Part shown: one piece after another, positions 33,601-41,805 of the stretch
Layout: the number at the start of each line of letters is the position of its first letter
Numbering within the stretch: the first letter of the stretch is position 1
Assembly: GCF_016860605.1 (NCBI RefSeq)
Contig: NZ_BNJR01000017.1
Location: 1 to 64,000, forward strand
Reading direction: 5' to 3'
Length of the DNA stretch: 64,000 bases
Source: Lentilactobacillus fungorum
GTDB taxonomy: Bacteria; Bacillota; Bacilli; Lactobacillales; Lactobacillaceae
Translations under genes and position numbers: made by a program
The notes under the pieces: model-generated
Databases searched by the model: none
What the model saw: only the letters and a program-made list of their open reading frames with translations
What the model was told of the DNA's origin: nothing

Positions 33601-36600
33601 GTCGTCTTAGTGCCGTTTGGTGTCACCTTGGTGCCATTTGGCGTGGTCTTGGTGCCACCTTTGGTATAGGTCGTCCCGTTCTTAGTCTTAATTGTGCCAC
33701 CCTTGGTAATGGTCGTACCACCCGTAGTCGTGGTTGTACCGCCTTTAGTGGTCGTTGAATTCTTTGGTGGAACAACGGTGCCGTTTGGTGTGATCTTAGT
33801 CCCATTCTTAGTGGTGATCGTGCCGCCTTTGGTGGTTGATGTGCCATTAGTCGTGGTCTTTGTACCACCTTTAGTGATCGTGGAACCGCCTTTGGTCGTG
33901 GTTGTGCCGCCTGGGGTAACTTTACTGCCATTTGGCGTAGTCTTATTACCACCTGGCGTTGTCACCGTGCCACCCTTAGTTGTGGTTGTACCACCTTTAG
34001 TGATCTTGGTACCGTTTGGTGTGGTCTTCGTGCCACCCTTGGTGATTGTTGAACCACCTTTGGTTGTCGTCGTGCCGCCTTTAGTGGTCTTGGTTCCGTT
34101 TGGTGTGGTCTTCGTGCCACCCTTGGTGATTGTTGAACCACCTTTGGTTGTCACTGTGCCGCCTTTGGTAATCAAAGAGCCGTTTGGCGTCTTAATGGAA
34201 CCACCGGCCGTCTTATTTGAATTGTCAGGCGGTGTCACCGTGCCACCTGGGGTGATCTTAGTTCCATTCTTAGTGGTAATCGTGCCGCCCTTGGTGTAAT
34301 TAGTGCCACCCGGGGTCGTCGTGGAACCATCTTTGTTAATCTTGCTGCCATTTGGCGTTACTTGCGTCCCATTTGGTGTGGTCTTGGTACCACCCTTAGT
34401 AATCCTTGAGCCGCTTGGCGTTGTAACGGTACCGCCCTTGCTAATCAATGAACCATTTGGTGTCTTGATTGAGCCGCCCTTGGTAGTCGTTGACTTATCA
34501 GGCGGTGTCACCGTACCACCTGGGGTAATCTTGGTGCCATTCTTGGTAGTAATTGTACCGCCTTTGGTAATGACACTCTTGCCTGGCGTGGTCTTGGTAC
34601 CACCCTTGGTTGTGACGGTGCCGCCTTTAGTTGTGACCGTGCCGCCTTTGGTTGTAACCGTGCCGTTTGGCGTTGTGGTCTTACCACCTGGGGTTGTGAC
34701 CGTCCCATGCTTGGTTGTCTTAGTACCATTCTTGGTAACCGTTGACCCATTTGGTGTTGTCGTCGTGCCGTTTGGCGTCGTGACACTACCATTCTTAGTG
34801 GTCTTAGTACCACCTTTGGTCGTCGTGGTACCATTCTTGGTCGTCGTGGTGCCGCCCTTAGTGATTGTTGAACCACCCTTGGTTGTCACCGTGCCGCCCT
34901 TGGTAATCTTGGAACCGTTTGGCGTGGTAATGGTGCCACCCGTGGTCTTGTTAGAATTATCAGGTGGGGTAATCGTCCCGTTAGGCGTAATCTTAGTACC
35001 ATTCTTAGTGATGATCGTGCCGCCTTTGGTGATCTTTGAACCACCAGCGGTCGTAGTCGTCGTTGATTTATAAGTAAATGTGACAGAAGCTGGCTTACCA
35101 CCAAATTCACCCGATTGTGAAGCTGGGCCAACGACTTCATAGCCATCAATTGCTTTAGCTGAAGCCGTGTAAGGTGACTGATAAATGCCACCTTGAATTG
35201 TCGTATCTGGTGCCAGTGTCTTGCCATCTTGGTCAACATAGTGAACCGTCACGTCACCGGTGGCGTTGATAGTAATGTTGGCATCGCTGGTATCAAAGTT
35301 GTTGACAGTGTAGCCTTCACGATAAGCGGCGTCCATTACGGCCTGCTTACCAGCATCCGTCAGCGAGTAGGTGTACTTGCCAGTGTCACTGCCGTCGCGG
35401 TTAACCGTATATTGACCGTCCGTCAATGTGTAAGCGTTGGCGTCGGTGCCAAATGAAACGGTCAACTTAGTGCCTTGGCTGGCATTCTTACCATCGTAGT
35501 ACTTCGAGCCACTATTTAACTTAGCAGTAACATCTTTGTACTGATCAACAATATTTAGCTTGCCAGTGTAGTCACCGGTATTAGCTGAAATCGTGTTAAC
35601 GTTGCCGCCGAGAATGCTATCACTATTAATCAATGCGTTAATGGCGTTGATGCCATTACCATTAACCGTAAAGTTGTAAGTGCCGATCTGGTTACCATCA
35701 TTACTGAAATCAACTTCCGAGTTATCAAGGGGCATTGTCTTAGTAATGCCGTTTGCATCAATTGTCACAACCGGTGCGTGGGCCGTGGTGCCAAAGTCAC
35801 TGGCGTTAGTGACGTCATCGAACTTCATGGCCCCATCAGAGGTAGTAATCGTCGGTGTTGCTTTATTGATTGTCAATTGACCAGTCAATGAAGATGGGTC
35901 AAAGGTGTAATCAAACCCATTCTTAGCATCGTGGGATTGATTATAGGCGTCAACTTGCGCCTTAATTGCCTGAGCACCGGCAGCTGTCAAACTGTACTTA
36001 TAAGTGCCGGCCTTAGCAGAATTACCGTTAACCGTGACGTCACCTTTGCCCAACTTAACATTAATCTTGGTGCCATCGGCAGCCGTTGCCGTCGCGGTTG
36101 GTTCAGTTTCACCGTCTTGATAATTATGGTTGGACGGATCCGTGTTGTCCCAATTGTAAGAAGCATTGCCCAACGTAAAGTTAAGGTTTTGAACGTTCTT
36201 CGTATTCTTAGTGTAATTAAAGGTAACTGATGTGCTGCGTTGACCATCTGGATCATAAGTCATCGTATTTCCGTTCGAAATGGTTTGACTAGTCCGAGTA
36301 GCGCTCCAACCATCAACCGCTGGGGCAAAGACGTTAAATGAGGAATGGGTTGAATCAAGTAGGCCATAGACCGCCTTTGGATCCGTTCCTGGGAACTTAG
36401 CGTCACTTGAAGCCGTCTTAACGGATACTTTGACAACCGACTTCTTAGCTGAATTAAAGCCATCGGTAAAGGCTTGCCCAGATGGTTGACCATCACCATC
36501 GTACAATTGCGCGGTACCATCATTGGTGCCAGATAAGCCGTTTGGATCACCACTCACGTTTGGCCCATCCAGTTGGCCTAACTGCTGGAACTTACTCGTG

Positions 36601-38735
36601 TTGAATTGGCGAACCAATTCAGTTTGGCCGGCAGTAAAGGCTTTGTTAGCCCGGTCAACTTCGGTGTTGTAGACGGCTTTGTAAACGTCTGGCAGTGACT
36701 TTTGAATTGCCTTGGTAACCGTGGTCCCATTTCCATCAACGTCTTTTTGCTTTAATTGGGCGCTCTTTAGATAGTTGTCATCCCAACCAGTGCCGTCGTT
36801 GCTGGAGTCAAACTGCTTGCCGTTGGTAATGTGTTGCGTCATAGCGTCGCCACTGGCAACGTTAGCTTTATGAGCAGCGTTATCAGCGTTGGCAATGCCA
36901 TCAGTGCCGGCAGCTGTCTTGGACAAGAAGTGCCATACCTGGGTGTAATCATCCAGGGTGTATTTGGCACCGGTAGATGGGTTGGTCCAAGTTGGCGTGG
37001 TGCCAATCTTAGCTGGGTTGGTTTCAAAATCGTGGTAAGCTTTCTTCACGGCATTAAACTCAGCGGTGTACAACTGGGTAATGTAGTTAACCGCGCCGTG
37101 GTTGGTTGGCTTGTAGGTTGCGTCAGAAGCCGGGTCAGTCGTTAACGACTTATAATCGGCATCACTAATTGCCCCTTCGGTATGCAACGTACTCAAGACG
37201 TTATCAGGTGCTTGAGTTGTGGCTAAATCACCATCAACTGCATGATTCAAAGCATCCTTAACAGCTTGGTTGGCAACTGCTGTGCCATATTTATTACCAA
37301 AAGCATAACCTTCGGATTCAGCTAACAGTGAAGTTGAACCATTGCCTTGCTTTTGTTCACTCATTGCCGAAGCAGGATTGCTTGGGTTAAAGCCCTTGAT
37401 GCTTGAGAAGGCTGAAGTTGGATCGAACTTACCATTATCGAGAATATTGTTCATGGATTCGTCCATGCCTTTTTCAGCATCACTGACAATCTGGTTCTTA
37501 ATGGCTTTGGCTAGTGATTCGTAAACCGACTCGGCAGCACCGCTGGCCATTGTGTTCTTCAATCCAAAGGCCGTGGCCAAATCATTCAAGCTACTATTTT
37601 GAGAAACCGCAGCTTGTAATGTCTTTGGCAAGGCAACTGAATTGTCACCTTCAAATGGATTATCACTAGAGCCTTGTCTGAGTCCCAGTGATTGAACAGC
37701 GTGGTAAGCATCGTATTGAATAATATTTTGAACGGTTGGTACCACAATGTTAATAAACGAATTGATATTGCTTACCGTTTGGTTGACCGCACCATCAACC
37801 GCCTTTTTAGCGTCTGAATCGCTCAACGCTGAATTGGATGAATAATTAAAAATAACCTTAGTTGATGCGTCACTCGTTAATGACTCATTATAACCCAGCC
37901 ACTTGGCAATTTGATCAGTTCCAATACTAAAGACTTTCCCTAAAGTTCCAGTAATCTGGCTAATAATACCACTTAACCCGCTTTTAGCAGGGTCGTGGTC
38001 GCTTGGATCATATGGTGTGTAATTGGCAAGAGCCTGACTGTTTTTGCCGGCTTGGCTGTCAACTTGGTCATAGTAGCCCTTCATCTGCTTGTACCAATCA
38101 GTCATGACAGCTTCGTAGCCATCAGTGAACTGAGTTGTATTCAGCTTACTAAGGGCTTTATTGGCACCGCCGCCATTGTCAAAGACATAGTGTGTATGGG
38201 TACTCAAACTCGTAAGGCCACTGTAATACATCTGATCGCCATTATGCTTTAAGTCAGCACTGGCTGTACTACCAGAAATAATGACTTGATTAGCAGCCGA
38301 AGGATTGGCCACGTATTTAGCCATCTGATTATATAACGTGGAAACGCCATCTAGCTTTTGTGGCCGAAAATCAGAGCCGCCAGCCCATTGTGGTGTCAAA
38401 TCAAATGTCGCTACTGCTTGGCCAAACTTGTATGAATCCGTTTGGGTTTCGTCATCGGCCGTTGCCGTCAATGGTGTCGCTGCATCAGTTGTTGGCAGGG
38501 CCGCCGTTGTCCCAGTCGATCCTTTGTTTAAAACGACTGAGTTACTGGTCGCCGAGCTGGCATTATCGTTCGTGTCAGCTCGGGCTTGGCCACTGGCGCC
38601 AAATAAAAATGCCCCCACTGAAAGCATGAACAAGCTGGCAGAGACCCAATGCTTGCCATCCTTGTAAAGCTTATAGTGAAGACCTGTTTTCTTGGCTTTC
38701 GCCCAAATGTTATGTGTCGAAACATTTTTCTTCAT
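30666..38735 (-). CDS. Giant repetitive surface protein (KxYKxGKxW signal, MBG/MucBP, heptad repeats, SLAP-like anchor)
   Basis: 2689 residues from the ATG behind GAGGGGG. The N-terminus has the KxYKxGKxW motif (KLYKDGKHW) before the hydrophobic segment, a mark of export by the accessory SecA2 or canonical pathway in large serine-rich or glycosylated adhesins. Residues about 60-850 are a unique Ala/Asp/Asn-rich region with two GxAVA-type segments. About 850-1150 holds MBG-like units (YDGKNASQGTKLTVSFG, TYNFTVNGNGINAINALI), and about 1158-1220 one MucBP unit (VTVHYVDQDGKTLAP). About 1225-2390 is a heptapeptide repeat, then an Asn/Gly and Ser/Thr linker. Three SLAP/DUF5776-like units close the protein (about 2475-2689), each ending FELxxGxxVTA. 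No LPXTG. Confidence 0.88.
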   Translation of the reverse strand: MKKNVSTHNIWAKAKKTGLHYKLYKDGKHWVSASLFMLSVGAFLFGASGQARADTNDNASSATSNSVVLNKGSTGTTAALPTTDAATPLTATADDETQTDSYKFGQAVATFDLTPQWAGGSDFRPQKLDGVSTLYNQMAKYVANPSAANQVIISGSTASADLKHNGDQMYYSGLTSLSTHTHYVFDNGGGANKALSKLNTTQFTDGYEAVMTDWYKQMKGYYDQVDSQAGKNSQALANYTPYDPSDHDPAKSGLSGIISQITGTLGKVFSIGTDQIAKWLGYNESLTSDASTKVIFNYSSNSALSDSDAKKAVDGAVNQTVSNINSFINIVVPTVQNIIQYDAYHAVQSLGLRQGSSDNPFEGDNSVALPKTLQAAVSQNSSLNDLATAFGLKNTMASGAAESVYESLAKAIKNQIVSDAEKGMDESMNNILDNGKFDPTSAFSSIKGFNPSNPASAMSEQKQGNGSTSLLAESEGYAFGNKYGTAVANQAVKDALNHAVDGDLATTQAPDNVLSTLHTEGAISDADYKSLTTDPASDATYKPTNHGAVNYITQLYTAEFNAVKKAYHDFETNPAKIGTTPTWTNPSTGAKYTLDDYTQVWHFLSKTAAGTDGIANADNAAHKANVASGDAMTQHITNGKQFDSSNDGTGWDDNYLKSAQLKQKDVDGNGTTVTKAIQKSLPDVYKAVYNTEVDRANKAFTAGQTELVRQFNTSKFQQLGQLDGPNVSGDPNGLSGTNDGTAQLYDGDGQPSGQAFTDGFNSAKKSVVKVSVKTASSDAKFPGTDPKAVYGLLDSTHSSFNVFAPAVDGWSATRTSQTISNGNTMTYDPDGQRSTSVTFNYTKNTKNVQNLNFTLGNASYNWDNTDPSNHNYQDGETEPTATATAADGTKINVKLGKGDVTVNGNSAKAGTYKYSLTAAGAQAIKAQVDAYNQSHDAKNGFDYTFDPSSLTGQLTINKATPTITTSDGAMKFDDVTNASDFGTTAHAPVVTIDANGITKTMPLDNSEVDFSNDGNQIGTYNFTVNGNGINAINALINSDSILGGNVNTISANTGDYTGKLNIVDQYKDVTAKLNSGSKYYDGKNASQGTKLTVSFGTDANAYTLTDGQYTVNRDGSDTGKYTYSLTDAGKQAVMDAAYREGYTVNNFDTSDANITINATGDVTVHYVDQDGKTLAPDTTIQGGIYQSPYTASAKAIDGYEVVGPASQSGEFGGKPASVTFTYKSTTTTTAGGSKITKGGTIITKNGTKITPNGTITPPDNSNKTTGGTITTPNGSKITKGGTVTTKGGSTITKGGTTTTKNGTTTTKGGTKTTKNGSVTTPNGTTTTPNGSTVTKNGTKTTKHGTVTTPGGKTTTPNGTVTTKGGTVTTKGGTVTTKGGTKTTPGKSVITKGGTITTKNGTKITPGGTVTPPDKSTTTKGGSIKTPNGSLISKGGTVTTPSGSRITKGGTKTTPNGTQVTPNGSKINKDGSTTTPGGTNYTKGGTITTKNGTKITPGGTVTPPDNSNKTAGGSIKTPNGSLITKGGTVTTKGGSTITKGGTKTTPNGTKTTKGGTTTTKGGSTITKGGTKTTPNGTKITKGGTTTTKGGTVTTPGGNKTTPNGSKVTPGGTTTTKGGSTITKGGTKTTTNGTSTTKGGTITTKNGTKITPNGTVVPPKNSTTTKGGTTTTTGGTTITKGGTIKTKNGTTYTKGGTKTTPNGTKVTPNGTKTTKNGTVTTKNGTVTTKGGTKTTTGGSTITKNGTITTHNGTKITPGGTVTPPNGSRITTNGSTVTKNGTKITKGGTVTTKNGTEITKGGTKTTPNGTKYTKNGTQTTKNGTVTTPGGTKTTPNGTKTTKGGTVITKGGSNTTKGGTTVTKNGTIITKNGTKITPNGTVVPPKNSTNNDNGWKTPGGSTITKGGTVTTPSGTKYTKGGSKTTTNGTTFTKGGSTITKGGTKTTKNGTVITPGGDQTTPGGSKITPNGTKTTTKGSVITKGGTVTTTGGTKTTPNGTVITKGGTKTTKGGSTITKGGTKTTKNGTITTPNGTTTTKGGTTTTKGGTSTTKGGTKTTKNGTVTTKGGTSTTKGGTITTKNGTKVTPNGTVIPPKNSTTKNGTITTPNGSTITKGGTITTKGGTKYTKNGTKTTPNGTQTTKNGSTITKGGTKTTKGGTKTTKGGTKTTPNGTTVTKGGTITTKNGTKITPNGQVTPPNGSHTTDNGGIQTPNGSTITKGGTVTTKGGTKITKGGDQTTANGTKTTPNGTKITKNGTKTTPNGTKTTPNGTKTTPNGTTTTKNGTKTTTGGSTITKGGTITTKNGTKITPNGKVIPPKNTTNTKGGTWTTPNGSTITKGGTVTTKGGTKYTKGGNKTTANGTKTTTGGTVITKGGTKTTPNGTKTTPNGTVTTPGGSTYNPNNGGNNNNGGNNNGGNNNGGTVVPSNGGSTAGSTTTTSPANTGSTTGSTTNGTGSTTSQPAGPTKTNSDYYDQVTTHAVVTKKGLNRYNGKKFSAAKKLGHVKAGTVLDVVKVVHSGDTTRFELADGAYVTANKGFSKFAKIGSRYNINEAAGTWKVVAKKGVYEYSNKTFKKGRRVRHLKAGTVLHVKRIVKSGDVTRFELTNGRFVTASQSMVKATKKAKATTDKAKVVNKHGVNEYASSSLKKSSKVRHYKMGKTLKVKGLVHHNGKSEFKLSNGHYVTASKKYVKAEK
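31560..35060 (-). repeat. ~165-copy 21 bp (7-residue) coding repeat with superrepeats
   Basis: The protein unit is G-[TS]-x-[TIVY]-T-[KP]-[GN], for example GTVTTKG or GTKTTPN. Inserted about every 110-140 residues is a landmark of the form NGTKITP-x-G-x-V-x-PP followed by a Ser/Asn-rich break. Nine PP landmarks were counted, so 7-residue units are grouped into about nine larger repeats. Neighbouring units encode the same residues with different codons. The Thr/Ser-rich, charged (Lys) rod is likely an extended, possibly O-glycosylated stalk. Confidence 0.9.
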
Positions 38736-38755
38736 GGAATACCCCCTCAAAAAAT

Positions 38756-38871
38756 AGTCCGCGTCGCAAAGTGCTTAGGAATCGATATGTAAGTTGCCTT
38801 CAAGGAAGATTTCCAAACTTGGAAATTTTCCAAGGGTGCTTATGCGGGTCCCTGCTCCGTGCAACTATCCT
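38756..38871 (-). repeat. Diverged palindromic element upstream of the giant gene
   Basis: The layout AGTCCGCGTCGCAAAGTGCTTAG ... GCAACTATCCT matches the family, with paired TTCCAAACTTGGAA centre and AAGTTGCCTT/AAGGGTGCTT arms, but many bases differ. It ends just before the GGGGG ribosome site, the same placement as the canonical copies. Confidence 0.65.
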
Positions 38872-39198
38872 AATAACATATATTACCCATCAAACTACCT
38901 CAAACAGCTTGTTTTAACATCGCCTCCCCAAAAGCAATCACGTTGACCATTCTTACTCAGGTCATTAGGCCATCATTTCAAACGAGCATAATCGATCTTT
39001 ATGTAGAAAAAATATGCCTTATTAGTTATTTTCCTCTTCGCCAAAAGCCTTAATGATGTAACCTATTAACCCTTACGTACTCAAAATTAGCATAGAGCCA
39101 CACGGGATACAAGCGACTTCACAATTTCTTCACACTTTTATCACAATTTCTTCACACTTTTGTAACACTCCGGAGTGATAACCTGAACATAATAAAAG
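38872..39198. other. Intergenic gap with a short direct repeat
   Basis: At 39119-39161 a 22 bp unit TCACAATTTCTTCACACTTT(T) occurs twice in tandem; a third, partial start may precede it. The rest is unremarkable. No ORF is supported. Confidence 0.6.
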
Positions 39199-39247
39199 AA
39201 GTACCCCTTTTCGCAAACATCAATCATTTGCTAGAAAAGGGATACTT
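39199..39247 (-). terminator. Terminator of the CotH-like gene
   Basis: Minus strand AAGTATCCCTTTTCTAGCAAA pairs with TTTGCGAAAAGGGGTACTT, followed by CTTTT. Confidence 0.8.
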
Positions 39248-39274
39248 TCTTTGTTTTAGCATTCTTTGTAAGAG

Positions 39275-40963
39275 TTATAGTTTTTTGATTATTTCATCAC
39301 AAGTTGGTAATTGCTTTTCTAAGAATTTTTTAACATTTCGATAACTACTTGTCACGCCAGTCGGACTCTGCCAAGTTGCCTGATCATTAACGTAATTTTC
39401 ATCGCCAATTGCCGCCATCGATTGCTGATAAATGGCTAGAATGTGGTCGACAGTTAGCGTGGTTTGCCGCAAGTCAGCCCAGCGTTGCTTAACTTCACTG
39501 GTGAAGCACTGGCTGATGCGCTTCATCAAAGGCGCCTGAATATTTTTCAACAGGGGGTCATTATTGGTTAGTAGCGCGCCGCGGGCTTCGATGTTAAAGC
39601 TGATATCGAGGTCCAGCAGCGAAAACAGCCAGTATTGGCCGTCATACGTGAACGCCGACATGTTGTGCGCTTCGTTGTCGTAGGCATTCAATACGCCGAT
39701 AAATAGCAAGTAGTCAATCAAATTAAGCGGGCTGAAATAGTCGTGGGCATGGGCGCGGAAGTCGGCGTCGCTGGTTTGGTTAATAAACCGCATCAGTCGG
39801 TTGGTGTCTGCTTTGAGATGCTGGTTGGATGGATACTGGCTGCTCATCACGTCGAAGTCGCTTTCATTGAGATAGGCAAAGTCGTTGCCAAACGCGAGGT
39901 ACTTGCCGCCAATCTCGCCATTCAATGCCAACAACAGAATCTCGTGGTCATTTTGCGGGTTCAGCCGTAAGCTGGCCGCGTCAAAATAGGAAAACAGCGT
40001 GTAGAGACCCTGATTTTTGCCGTCGATGGTCACAATCACCGGGGTACCTTGAATCGTCCCCAGCATTTCTTTGTCGCGGCTATGCGCCTGATAATCCGCT
40101 TCGCTGGCTAACAACTCCCGCCACAGCTTGAAGCCGGTGGTATTGCGGACATGGGTCTGGTCGTAGTAATCGGCCCGCAGCGAGAATTTCGCCCGCGGCT
40201 GCCAGCCGCCAAAGGCTAACGGGTGCGGTTGGGTCAAGGTCAGGTCATCATAAAACGTCACCTCAAGGTTCTTCCGCGGAAATTGGGCCGTGAAATTCCC
40301 CTGATAGCTGACTAAGCCGTATAAATGCTGCGAGTCGCCATTTCCCTTCGTCACCGTTATCGGTAAGACCGCCTTGCCATTATCGAGATTGTCGATCCCC
40401 TTCTCAATTCGAATCGTCGGCAGCGCTTTGCCGGGATGCTGCAGGCATTCGCGCCGCACCCAGTACAGTTGATCGTTATAGATAAAGCTGACGTAGCGGT
40501 GCCCATTGGCCAGCGTTGCTTCTTGAATCAGGTTGACCGACTGGTTGTTGAGGTGCTGCTGCCAGACGTATGAAGTGGGAATGTGAGCGTGGGGTGCCGT
40601 GTAAGGCGGCTTGGCAAACAGTGGGTAGTTGACGTCGTCGCTGAGGATCGCCATGTAACTGACGTTGGTATAAGTAGCCGACTGCAGCGGCGGGATAATC
40701 GCTGTTTTCGTCAGCCAAACCAATTCGCCATTATGTTCAAACCGCACCCAGGCCGCCATCGAAGACGTCACTAATTCCTCGGCCACGTGAATAACCTGCC
40801 CATGCAGCTTGCGGGCATCCTGATTAGTCGGCACGTCGCCACGATTTGCCGGCCATGGCATCCCGGTAAGCAATGCATCAAACCGGCCGGTCTCGTCAAT
40901 TGTGGCGGTGTAATCGACCTGTTTATCCTCGGTAATTTTGATATCGTAATCTGTTTCTTGCAT
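39275..40963 (-). CDS. CotH-like protein kinase with GW/SH3-like modules
   Basis: 562 residues from the ATG behind AGGAGG. The C-terminal ~380 residues match the CotH kinase family: PRKNLEVTFYDDL (phosphate-loop region), KFSLRADYYDQTHVRNTTGFKLWREL, VTIDGKNQGLYTLFSYFD (glutamate replaced by Ser/Phe), NAYDNEAHN and LFSLLDLDISF, whose Asp pair fits metal binding. CotH enzymes phosphorylate secreted or spore-coat proteins. The N-terminal ~190 residues hold two GW-like units (AAWVRFEHNGELVWL, HRYVSFIYNDQLYWVRRE). No signal peptide is present, which conflicts with the extracellular use of GW modules. It sits between the giant protein and the S-layer region, so a surface substrate is tempting (inference). 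Confidence 0.8.
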   Translation of the reverse strand: MQETDYDIKITEDKQVDYTATIDETGRFDALLTGMPWPANRGDVPTNQDARKLHGQVIHVAEELVTSSMAAWVRFEHNGELVWLTKTAIIPPLQSATYTNVSYMAILSDDVNYPLFAKPPYTAPHAHIPTSYVWQQHLNNQSVNLIQEATLANGHRYVSFIYNDQLYWVRRECLQHPGKALPTIRIEKGIDNLDNGKAVLPITVTKGNGDSQHLYGLVSYQGNFTAQFPRKNLEVTFYDDLTLTQPHPLAFGGWQPRAKFSLRADYYDQTHVRNTTGFKLWRELLASEADYQAHSRDKEMLGTIQGTPVIVTIDGKNQGLYTLFSYFDAASLRLNPQNDHEILLLALNGEIGGKYLAFGNDFAYLNESDFDVMSSQYPSNQHLKADTNRLMRFINQTSDADFRAHAHDYFSPLNLIDYLLFIGVLNAYDNEAHNMSAFTYDGQYWLFSLLDLDISFNIEARGALLTNNDPLLKNIQAPLMKRISQCFTSEVKQRWADLRQTTLTVDHILAIYQQSMAAIGDENYVNDQATWQSPTGVTSSYRNVKKFLEKQLPTCDEIIKKL

Positions 40964-41138
40964 ATATCCTCCTACAACTTTTACTAATAAATGAATCATT
41001 ATCTAGTAAAAAGTATAGTGAAATTTTAAGAAATGACAAATTGAAGTTATTGATTAACCGTAAAAACGCTTGCTTAACACAAAAGCTTTACTCCTTCCAA
41101 GTTTTATATAGGGGGGGCAAATTCTATTGCTTAAAAAC

Positions 41139-41573
41139 TCATTTATCAGAAATAACAACAGAAAGCGCACCGCATATTACAGCAGATGTTAATGCTACAA
41201 ACGCTGCAATAAGAAGTGGCGTATGGTTTATACCAATAATGTTACTTGGGTCACCAGTCAAATGTTGCCATATTCCAAATAATGCAAAGAAAGCGATCCC
41301 ATTTAGGAAAGTAGCAGCACACATTTGAAATGAGTTTAGGTCCTTTCTAACAGCAAATTCTGAGCCTAACATTCCTAAAAACAAAATAATAGTTGCTACG
41401 GTAGTCTTAAAAATCAACTGTGTAAAGTCAATTCCTTTGATAAAACTAGGATAATCAACATAAAAAGAGAGCAAAGAAACAGCAAATGAGCGACTATTTG
41501 CAATACTCAGCTGAAAATATGGTTTAAAATTAATTGCACTCTTATGTCGTATGTAGCCAAAAGTTTGGGACAT
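41139..41573 (-). CDS. Small membrane protein of unknown function
   Basis: 144 residues from the ATG behind GAAGGAG. A polar N-terminal ~45 residues, then three hydrophobic segments (about 55-78 IFKTTVATIILFLGMLG, 88-110 AATFLNGIAFFALFGIW, 118-142 LLIAAFVALTSAVICGALSVVI). AT-rich relative to its neighbours. No recognised family. Confidence 0.65.
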   Translation of the reverse strand: MSQTFGYIRHKSAINFKPYFQLSIANSRSFAVSLLSFYVDYPSFIKGIDFTQLIFKTTVATIILFLGMLGSEFAVRKDLNSFQMCAATFLNGIAFFALFGIWQHLTGDPSNIIGINHTPLLIAAFVALTSAVICGALSVVISDK

Positions 41574-41677
41574 CTTATAATTTTCTCCTTCCATAAAGTA
41601 AGATTGAAGACAAATTGAACCTTCCCCTATATTCTAGTGCTTTTTTTGATTGTTCTCAATTTAATTGTCAAAAAGAG

Positions 41678-41706
41678 TTGACGGGGTAAACAAATTACGG
41701 TATGAT
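41678..41706 (+). promoter_or_regulatory. Promoter of the ComK-like gene
   Basis: -35 TTGACG, 17 bp spacer, -10 TATGAT (41701-41706). About 100 bp of leader precede the AGGAGG ribosome site. Confidence 0.65.
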
Positions 41707-41805
41707 ACATTTTCGTGATATTAGAATTATCCTATTTATTAGAAAATGATGATATACCGAACTATTTATTGCCCGTTGTGACTACTTTCAGGAGGAATTT
41801 AATCC

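Noticed and set aside
31560-35060. CRISPR-like regular repetition
   Set aside because: The 21 bp units are contiguous and coding, with no spacers, and no cas genes are near.
31579-35073. Long plus-strand ORFs rich in Val, Pro and Phe opposite the giant gene
   Set aside because: They are antisense shadows of the 21 bp repeat: a repeat whose length is a multiple of three keeps all frames open. They have no ribosome sites or signal peptides.
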